Shown here in pieces: positions 58,086 through 64,000 of a stretch of 64,000 nt of DNA. The position numbers and the translations under genes were made by a program. Under the pieces are notes generated by a model. That model was not told the origin of the DNA, made no database searches, and worked only from the letters and a program-made list of their open reading frames with translations. The DNA comes from Amycolatopsis sp. MtRt-6 (GTDB taxonomy: Bacteria > Actinomycetota > Actinomycetes > Mycobacteriales > Pseudonocardiaceae). Position 1 is the stretch's first letter, and each line of letters opens with the position of its first letter. The DNA lies in the NCBI RefSeq assembly GCF_017308975.1, contig NZ_JADWPD010000013.1, positions 62,001-126,000 of the forward strand, written 5' to 3'.

Positions 58086-59584
58086 GCGTCACCACCGTTC
58101 GAGCGATTCTCGGAGTTGTCGGTTTCCCGGGGTTCGAGCAGGGCCTCGGCGACCCGCCAGAGGCCGGCGGCCTTGGAGGCCTTCACCAGCACCACGTCCC
58201 CGGGGCGGAGCTGATCATGCAGCACGGCGACGGCGGCCTCGACGTCGGGTACCAAAGTGGATTCCTCGCCCCAGGAGCCTTCCTGGTGCGCGCCCTGGTG
58301 CATGGCCGCGGCCTCGGGGCCGATGACGACGAGCTTGGCGATGTTGAGCCGGACGACGAGCCTGCCGATCTCGTCGTGGGCGGTGACCGCGTCGGCGCCG
58401 AGCTCGGCCATCACGCCGAGCACGGCCCAGGAGCGGCGGCCGGTCTCCCGTGTCATCGCCGCGAGGGCCTTCAGGCCGGCCCGCATCGACTCGGGGTTGG
58501 CGTTGAACGAGTCGTTGAGGATCGTCACGCCGTCTTCGCGCGTGACGACCTCCATGCGCCGCGCGGACCGCCGTTCGAGACCGGAGAGCCGGGTGGCGAT
58601 GTCCGCGGGACGCACGCCCAGCTCCAGCGCGACCGCCGCGGCCGACAGCGCGTTGCCGACGTGGTGCTCGCCGTGCAGCGGCAGCTTGACGTCGGCCTCG
58701 CCGGCCGGGGTGACCAGCCGGAAGGACGCGCGGGCTTCGTCGTCGAGCGTGATGTTCTCCGCGCGGACCTGCGCGGACGCGCTCTCGCCGACGAAGACCA
58801 CCCGGGCCTTCGTGCGGCTCGCCATGGCCGCGACCAGCGGGTCGTCGAGGTTGAGCACCGCGACGCCGTCGGCGGGCAGGGCCTCGACCAGCTCGCCCTT
58901 GGTCTTCGCGATGCCTTCGCGCGAGCCGAACTCGCCGACGTGCGCGCTGCCGACGTTGAGCACGACGCCGATCTTCGGCGGCGCGATCTCGGCGAGGTGG
59001 GCGATGTGGCCCGGACCGCGCGCGGACAGCTCCAGCACCAGGTGCCTGGTGTCCGCGTCGGCCCGCAGCGCCGTCCAGGGGTGGCCCAGCTCGTTGTTGA
59101 ACGACCCGGGCGGCGCGATCGTCGGGCCGAGCGGCTCGAGCAGCTGGGCGATGACGTCCTTGGTCGAGGTCTTGCCGGAGGAGCCGGTGACGCCGACGAC
59201 GGTCAGCTCGCCCTCGGCCAGGCGCTGCACGACGTACCGGGCGAGCTTGGCCAGCGCGGCCAGGACCGCGGCGCCGGAACCGTCCTTGTCGCCGGTCAGC
59301 GCGACCGACCGCGCGTGCGCCTCCCCCGCCGGCAGCGGCGGGACGACGATCGCGGGCGCGTCGACCTCGCGGGCGGCCAGCACGGCCACGGCACCGGCCT
59401 CGACGGCCTGCGCGGCGAAGTCGTGGCCGTCGACCTTTTCCCCCGGCAGGGCGACGAACAGGCCGCCGGGGGTGAGCTTCCGGGTGTCGAACTCCACGGT
59501 GCCGCTCACCTGCGCACCCGGATCGGCGCGGTGCAGCCGGCCGCCGACGACGCCGGCGATCTCGGCCAGGCTGAGCACGATCAC
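58082..59584 (-). CDS. murF: UDP-MurNAc-tripeptide--D-Ala-D-Ala ligase MurF
   Basis: The 500-residue protein has the MurF-type N-terminal domain ([25 protein letters not shown]), the ATP loop [12 protein letters not shown], and the ligase end [16 protein letters not shown]. It adds D-Ala-D-Ala. GTG 59584 overlaps the murE stop as GTGA. Confidence 0.96.
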   Translation of the reverse strand: MIVLSLAEIAGVVGGRLHRADPGAQVSGTVEFDTRKLTPGGLFVALPGEKVDGHDFAAQAVEAGAVAVLAAREVDAPAIVVPPLPAGEAHARSVALTGDKDGSGAAVLAALAKLARYVVQRLAEGELTVVGVTGSSGKTSTKDVIAQLLEPLGPTIAPPGSFNNELGHPWTALRADADTRHLVLELSARGPGHIAHLAEIAPPKIGVVLNVGSAHVGEFGSREGIAKTKGELVEALPADGVAVLNLDDPLVAAMASRTKARVVFVGESASAQVRAENITLDDEARASFRLVTPAGEADVKLPLHGEHHVGNALSAAAVALELGVRPADIATRLSGLERRSARRMEVVTREDGVTILNDSFNANPESMRAGLKALAAMTRETGRRSWAVLGVMAELGADAVTAHDEIGRLVVRLNIAKLVVIGPEAAAMHQGAHQEGSWGEESTLVPDVEAAVAVLHDQLRPGDVVLVKASKAAGLWRVAEALLEPRETDNSENRSNGGDA

Positions 59585-61167
59585 ACACTCACCTCGAGTT
59601 TGTTGCGGATGGCCGCGGCCAGCTCGTCGCGGTCGGAGAACGGGTGCACGACACCGCCGGCCTCCTGGCCGGATTCGTGCCCCTTGCCGGCGAGGAAGAC
59701 GATGTCGCCCGGCCCGGCGAGCGCCACGGCGTGCGCGATGGCCTCGCGGCGGTCGCCGATCTCGACGATCTCGCCGCCCTCGGCGGGCCCGACCGCGCGG
59801 GCGCCGGCCAGCATGGCGGCGCGGATCGCCGCCGGGTCCTCGGAACGCGGGTTGTCGTCGGTGACGATCAGGACGTCGCTGCGGCGGGCCGCGGCCTCGC
59901 CCATCATCGGGCGCTTGGCGGTGTCCCGGTCGCCGCCGCAGCCGAGCACGGTGATGATCCGGCCCTCGGTGCGGGCCCGCAGGGCGTCGAGGCCCTGGGC
60001 GACCGCGGCCGGCTTGTGGGCGTAGTCGACGACGGCGGTGAACTCCTGGCCGACGTAGACGCGCTCCATCCGGCCCGGCACCTGGACCTGGGCGAGCCCG
60101 GTGACGATGTGGTCGAGCGACACGCCCGCGGTGCTCAGGATCGCGGCCGCCAGCACGGCGTTGGCGACATTGAACTCGCCGGGCAGCGGGATCCGGGCGG
60201 CGGCGCGGACGCCGTCCGGGCCGTGCAGGGTGAACGTCTGCTCGCCCTGCGGGGTGGCCTCCAGGTCGGTGGCCTTCCAGGCGGCCTCGGTGCTGGGATC
60301 CGTCGACACGGTGATCGTCTGCGGCGTGAGCAGGGCCTGACCCCACGCGCTGTCGACCACGACGACCTCGCTGGTGGCGCGGCCGTCGAACAGCAGGGAC
60401 TTCGCGGCGAAGTACTCCTGCATGTCCTTGTGGAAGTCCAGGTGGTCCTGGGAGAGGTTGGTGAAGGCGCCGACCGCGAACCGGGTGCCGTTGACCCGGC
60501 CCAGCGCGAGCGCGTGGCTGGAGACCTCCATCGGCACGTGCGTGACGCCGCGCTCGAGCATCACCGCGAGCAGCGCCTGCAGGTCCGGCGCCTCCGGCGT
60601 GGTGAACCCGCTGACCAGGCGTTCGCCGGCGATCCGGGTCTCCACCGTGCCGATCAGGCCGGTGGTGAGGCCGGCGGCCTGCAGCCCGGCGTCGACCAGG
60701 TAGGACGTCGTGGTCTTGCCGGAGGTGCCGGTGACGCCGAGGACGGACAGCTTCAGGGACGGCTCGCCGTAGATCCAGGCGGCGATCTCGCCGAGGGCGG
60801 CGCGCGGGTCGGCGTGGACCAGGATCGGGACGCCGGCGTCGCGCAGGGCGGGCCGCTCGGCGCCGGCGGCGTCGGTGAGGACGGCGACCGCCCCGGCCGC
60901 GACCGCCTGGTCGCTGAAGTCGGCGCCGTGGGCGCGGGCGCCCGGGAGGGCGGCGAAGAGGTCGCCGGGCAGCACGTGCTGGGCACGCAGCGTGGTGCCG
61001 GTGACGGTGAGCTCGGCGGCGTCGGGCGAGCCGGCGATCAGCCGGGCGTCCGCCCTGGCGAGCAGCGTCGCCAGCGGGACCGGGTCGATGCGCGCCGGGC
61101 GGGGCGGCGCGGGGACCGCTTTTACCGGGCTTTCCGGCACCTGGGAACTGGACGAGGACACGGACAC
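59581..61167 (-). CDS. murE: UDP-MurNAc-L-Ala-D-Glu--meso-DAP ligase MurE
   Basis: The 528-residue protein has the N-terminal MurE domain (LPGDLFAALPGARAHGADF), the ATP loop VTGTSGKTTTSY, YAHKPAAVAQGLDALR, and TDDNPRSEDP. The DNPR motif selects meso-diaminopimelate rather than lysine. Start is uncertain: GTG 61167 is the best-placed of two close GTG codons, with no clear ribosome binding site. A hairpin separates it from ftsI, so it probably has its own promoter in the 148 bases upstream. Confidence 0.94.
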   Translation of the reverse strand: MSVSSSSSQVPESPVKAVPAPPRPARIDPVPLATLLARADARLIAGSPDAAELTVTGTTLRAQHVLPGDLFAALPGARAHGADFSDQAVAAGAVAVLTDAAGAERPALRDAGVPILVHADPRAALGEIAAWIYGEPSLKLSVLGVTGTSGKTTTSYLVDAGLQAAGLTTGLIGTVETRIAGERLVSGFTTPEAPDLQALLAVMLERGVTHVPMEVSSHALALGRVNGTRFAVGAFTNLSQDHLDFHKDMQEYFAAKSLLFDGRATSEVVVVDSAWGQALLTPQTITVSTDPSTEAAWKATDLEATPQGEQTFTLHGPDGVRAAARIPLPGEFNVANAVLAAAILSTAGVSLDHIVTGLAQVQVPGRMERVYVGQEFTAVVDYAHKPAAVAQGLDALRARTEGRIITVLGCGGDRDTAKRPMMGEAAARRSDVLIVTDDNPRSEDPAAIRAAMLAGARAVGPAEGGEIVEIGDRREAIAHAVALAGPGDIVFLAGKGHESGQEAGGVVHPFSDRDELAAAIRNKLEVSV

Positions 61168-61315
61168 GGCCAAGAGGCTACCGGCGGGCGGTTTCGGCAC
61201 CCGCACGCGGTACGGCGATTGCGTGCGGGCCGGGCACATGTGCTAAGCGGGCGTCCGCACTTCGTTGCGGCGCAAGGAGTTCACCCCGGCGGACCGATGT
61301 GGACGCTGCGCACGG

Positions 61316-61350
61316 CAAAGCCCCCTCACGTTGTCAGTGAGGGGGCTTTG
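61316..61350. terminator. Hairpin between ftsI and murE
   Basis: Perfect 14-base arms CAAAGCCCCCTCAC and GTGAGGGGGCTTTG with a 7-base loop lie 12 bases after the ftsI stop. It is the strongest terminator-like structure in the cluster and would cut read-through into murE. Confidence 0.8.
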
Positions 61351-61361
61351 ACGCATTGTGG

Positions 61362-63287
61362 TCACTGGATGACGAGCGGGACCTGCGGCGAAGGGCCGTC
61401 CGACAGCGGGATCTGGTACCGCTGCGTCAGGTATGACGCGATGCTGTGGAACAGCGGGCCGGCGGAGTGCCCCACCGGCAACGTCGTGTCGGGCGCGTCG
61501 AGCCGGATGCCGACCACGAACCGCGGGTGGTCGGCGGGCAGGATGCCGGCGAAGGTGATGTTGTAGAGGTGGTCGCTGTAGGCCTTCGTCCGCGGGTCGA
61601 CCTGCTGGCCGGTGCCGGTCTTGCCGGAGATCTGGTAGCCCTCGACGGCCGCGGTGGGCGCGGTGCCGCTCTGCTGGCCCTTGCCCTTCTGCGCGACCGC
61701 GCGCATCATGTCGCGCACCGTCTTCGCCGTCTGCGGGCTGACCACCTGCACCGTCTTCGGCGCCGGCTCCGGCACGGTCGTGCCGTCCGGGTTCACCTTC
61801 GCCTTGACGATCCGGGGTTCGACGCGCAGGCCGTCGTTCGCGATCGTCTGGTACATCCCCGCCATCTGCAGGATGGTCATCGACAGGCCCTGCCCGATCG
61901 GCAGGTTGCCGAACGTGGTCGCGGACCACTGACTGCGCGCGGGCACCACGCCCGCGCTCTCGCCGGGCAGGCCGACGCCGGTGCGCTGGCCGAGCCCGAA
62001 CTTCTTGAGCAGCTCCGCGTAGCGCTCCTCTCCGATCTTCTGCGCCAGCAACAGGGTGCCGATGTTGGACGACTTCGCGAACACGCCGGTGGTGGTGAAC
62101 GTCTGCGTGCCGTGGGTCCAGGCGTCGTGCACGGTCTTGTCGGCGATCTGCAGCGCCCCGGGCACCTGCAGCGTCGACTCCGGCGTCGCGATGCCGTAGT
62201 CGATCGCCCCGGTGGCGGTGACGATCTTGTTGACCGACCCGGGTTCGAACGGCGTGGTGACCGCCGGGTTGGCCAGGTCGTCGGTGGTCCAGGTGCGCTG
62301 GTCGTTGGGGTCGAACGTCTTGTCGTTGGCCAGCGCGTAGACCTCGCCGGTCTTGGCGTCCATGACGACGGCCTGCCCGCCCTTGGCGTGCGACTGCTGG
62401 ACGTAGTCCGCCAGCTGCCGCTGCACCTCGTACTGCAGGTCGGAGTCGATGGTCAGTTCGAGGTCCGAGCCGGGGACGGCGGCCTGCAGGTCGCGCTCGG
62501 TGCCCGGGATGACGACGTTGTCGCTGCCGTTCTTGGTGTTGACCATCATCCGGCCCGGCGTCCCCGCCAGGTCGTTGTCGCGCAGCAGCTCCAGCCCGAC
62601 GAGGCCGTGCAGGTTGTGCTTGGACACGTCCGGGTCGTCGGAACGCCAGTTCGCGGCGCCGACGATGTTCGCCGCCAGGCTGCCGCCCGGGTACTCCCGC
62701 AGCGCGCGCTTCTCGACGCCGATCCACGCGAAGTGCTTGACGATGTCGGCGGCGACGGACGGCTCGACGTTGTTCACCAGGTAGGTGAAGGACGCCTGCT
62801 TGTGGAACAGGTCGAGCAGCTGCTGCTCGGTGACCATGGCGGGCAGCTTGCCGGCGATGTACTTGGCGGCCCCGGCGGTCTCGCTGTCGAACGTCTTCTT
62901 GGTGCCGGGGTTCTTCGCGGCGTAGTCGTCCATGCTCTTGCGCAGCGCCTTGAGGTTCACCGAGAGCGTGCGCACCTCGACGCTGAACGCCAGCTTCGCG
63001 CCGTTGCGGTCCACAATGGACCCGCGCTGGGCGGGGATGTCGATGGTCTGGGTGCGCTGGCGTTCGGCCGCCGCGGACAGCGCCGCGGCGTCGAACCACT
63101 GCACCTGCACCAGTTTCACGCCGGCGACGATGAGCACGGCGACCAGCAGCAGCCGCACGGCGGAGAACCGGCTGCGGTGCCCGCCGTTGCCGCGGCGCGC
63201 GGCCGCGCTGCGGGTGCCGGCGGCGTACGTCCGCCGCGCGCTGCCCGCGGCGCGCGCCCGGACCTGGCTGCGGCCGGAAGCCATCAC
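61362..63287 (-). CDS. ftsI: Septal peptidoglycan transpeptidase FtsI (PBP3)
   Basis: The 641-residue class B penicillin-binding protein has a short cytoplasmic N-terminus, one membrane segment (about 44-62), the dimerisation domain (RGSIVDRNGAKLAFS) and transpeptidase domain with FEPGSVNK (nucleophile Ser, SxxK), SSN and SGKTGTGQQ. No PASTA domains. It cross-links septal glycan with FtsW. GTG 63287 overlaps the stop of the upstream FtsL-like gene. Confidence 0.96.
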   Translation of the reverse strand: MMASGRSQVRARAAGSARRTYAAGTRSAAARRGNGGHRSRFSAVRLLLVAVLIVAGVKLVQVQWFDAAALSAAAERQRTQTIDIPAQRGSIVDRNGAKLAFSVEVRTLSVNLKALRKSMDDYAAKNPGTKKTFDSETAGAAKYIAGKLPAMVTEQQLLDLFHKQASFTYLVNNVEPSVAADIVKHFAWIGVEKRALREYPGGSLAANIVGAANWRSDDPDVSKHNLHGLVGLELLRDNDLAGTPGRMMVNTKNGSDNVVIPGTERDLQAAVPGSDLELTIDSDLQYEVQRQLADYVQQSHAKGGQAVVMDAKTGEVYALANDKTFDPNDQRTWTTDDLANPAVTTPFEPGSVNKIVTATGAIDYGIATPESTLQVPGALQIADKTVHDAWTHGTQTFTTTGVFAKSSNIGTLLLAQKIGEERYAELLKKFGLGQRTGVGLPGESAGVVPARSQWSATTFGNLPIGQGLSMTILQMAGMYQTIANDGLRVEPRIVKAKVNPDGTTVPEPAPKTVQVVSPQTAKTVRDMMRAVAQKGKGQQSGTAPTAAVEGYQISGKTGTGQQVDPRTKAYSDHLYNITFAGILPADHPRFVVGIRLDAPDTTLPVGHSAGPLFHSIASYLTQRYQIPLSDGPSPQVPLVIQ

Positions 63288-64000
63288 TGGCCGCCTCCCG
63301 GCTGGGCGGGCGGCTGCTCTTCGGCGGGCACGGCGGGCTGGTCGCCCTCGATCGGCGCGCCCTGCTGCGACTGCGTGCCCGCGGCGGGCGCGGCCGGCGG
63401 CGCGACCGGCACCACCGGGGCGTCCGCCTGGGCCTTCTTGGGCTCGCCGACGAGCGAGGTCTTCCCGTCGGGACCGACGACGATCCGCGCCGGGTCCCCA
63501 CCGGGCACCATGCCGAGCTGCTGGGCCGCGGGGGCCAGCGAAGCGGGCGACTCCGCCTTGGCGACGTCGCGCTGCAGCTGTTCCTTCTGCTCGGCGAGAT
63601 TCGCGTTGGTGGTGCGCAGCTGTTCGAGCCGGTAGGAGTCGGCGATCGCCTGCGTGGTCAGCCAGAGCGTGGTCGCCACGCCGGCGGCCAGCAGCGCCAT
63701 CATCATCAGCACGAACGACGCGCGCGACTTCGGCAGCAGCGACTTCAGCTTGAACTTCGGCTTTTCCGCCGTCTCGGCGGGCCGGGCCTTCGGCTCCGGG
63801 CGCGCCTCGCGCTCCTTGAGCAGGTCGGCACGCTGGGCGCGGCGCGCGTAGGCGCGCTCGGCCGCGGACGTGCGGCCACGCGAACCCCGCCGGGGCGCGG
63901 CCTGCGTCGTCTGCTGGTCCGGCTCGACGGCGTCCGTCGAGGTGCGGGCGGCCTCGGTGCGACCCCGCGTCGCCGGCGCGGCCCGGCGGCGGGAGGACTT
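63284..64000 (-). CDS. ftsL: FtsL-like division protein, partial at window edge
   Basis: The frame is open to the last base, so the start lies outside. The visible 238 residues have a long basic cytoplasmic part (ending KFKLKSLLPKSRASF), one membrane segment (LMMMALLAAGVATTLWLTTQA), a short coiled coil (RLEQLRTTNANLAEQKEQLQRDV) and a Pro/Ala-rich end. Position directly before ftsI and this topology fit FtsL, which couples FtsQ/B to FtsWI. An internal ATG at 63712 is too far into the protein to be the start. Confidence 0.85.
   Translation of the reverse strand, partial: KSSRRRAAPATRGRTEAARTSTDAVEPDQQTTQAAPRRGSRGRTSAAERAYARRAQRADLLKEREARPEPKARPAETAEKPKFKLKSLLPKSRASFVLMMMALLAAGVATTLWLTTQAIADSYRLEQLRTTNANLAEQKEQLQRDVAKAESPASLAPAAQQLGMVPGGDPARIVVGPDGKTSLVGEPKKAQADAPVVPVAPPAAPAAGTQSQQGAPIEGDQPAVPAEEQPPAQPGGGQ

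Noticed and set aside
1-64000. tRNA, rRNA, CRISPR arrays, transposases, integrases, attachment sites
   Set aside because: Searched by eye for conserved motifs, regular spacers and terminal repeats; none found that I can support.

Overview
The window is high-GC DNA with short intergenic gaps, many GTG starts and 4-base GTGA/ATGA gene overlaps, which points to an actinomycete. The cell-division block (ftsL, ftsI, murE, murF, mraY, murD, ftsW, murG, murC, ftsQ on the minus strand at the right end) confirms an actinobacterial chromosome. The DNPR motif in MurE indicates meso-diaminopimelate peptidoglycan. The mix of secreted esterase, cytochrome P450, HxlR, MerR, TetR, LacI and giant LuxR regulators, and Ser/Thr kinase fits a Pseudonocardiales or Streptomyces-like soil organism. 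The family assignment is inference.

Left part (1-23 kb). At 1-3 kb lies a lactococcin-972-type bacteriocin gene followed by two overlapping half-size permease genes and an ATPase that runs off the window. An XRE regulator and a 1585-residue TIR / P-loop / nSTAND1-type NTPase / WD40 protein follow on the plus strand. Converging on them is a coupled minus-strand operon: MoxR ATPase, DUF58 protein, membrane transglutaminase-like protein (its catalytic cysteine position reads Ala), and a large secreted propeller/PKD/beta-helix protein. Next come an HxlR regulator with a flavin/PLP-oxidase-like gene interrupted by one amber codon, then a minus-strand signalling group (DUF805 protein, Ser/Thr kinase, FHA protein, a probably frameshifted helical-repeat gene, a cysteine-rich protein).

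Middle part (23-50 kb). This is accessory DNA: a small secreted protein, an ArsR-like regulator, a phosphotransferase, a CBM2-bearing secreted esterase under a CebR/CelR-type box, a GH3 glycosidase divergent from a LacI regulator, an O-methyltransferase, an SRPBCC-acyl/aryl-CoA ligase fusion, two divergent giant LuxR regulators that share an AT-rich control region with perfect inverted repeats, a DUF1906/peptidoglycan-binding protein coupled to a Tat-exported M15-like protein, a DM13 lipo/membrane protein, a TetR / hydrolase / P450 unit, an autoregulated HEAT / MerR-HEAT pair, a CGNR regulator divergent from an MFS pump, a haloperoxidase-like PAP2 protein and an NmrA-type NAD(P)-binding protein behind a 40-bp palindrome.

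Right part (50.7-64 kb). The genes for the lipid II pathway and septal synthesis are packed with overlaps. Two features are unusual: a strong hairpin sits between ftsI and murE, and ftsZ does not follow ftsQ. At least 50 kb of other genes lie where ftsZ is normally found. No tRNA, rRNA, CRISPR array, transposase or integrase was recognised.
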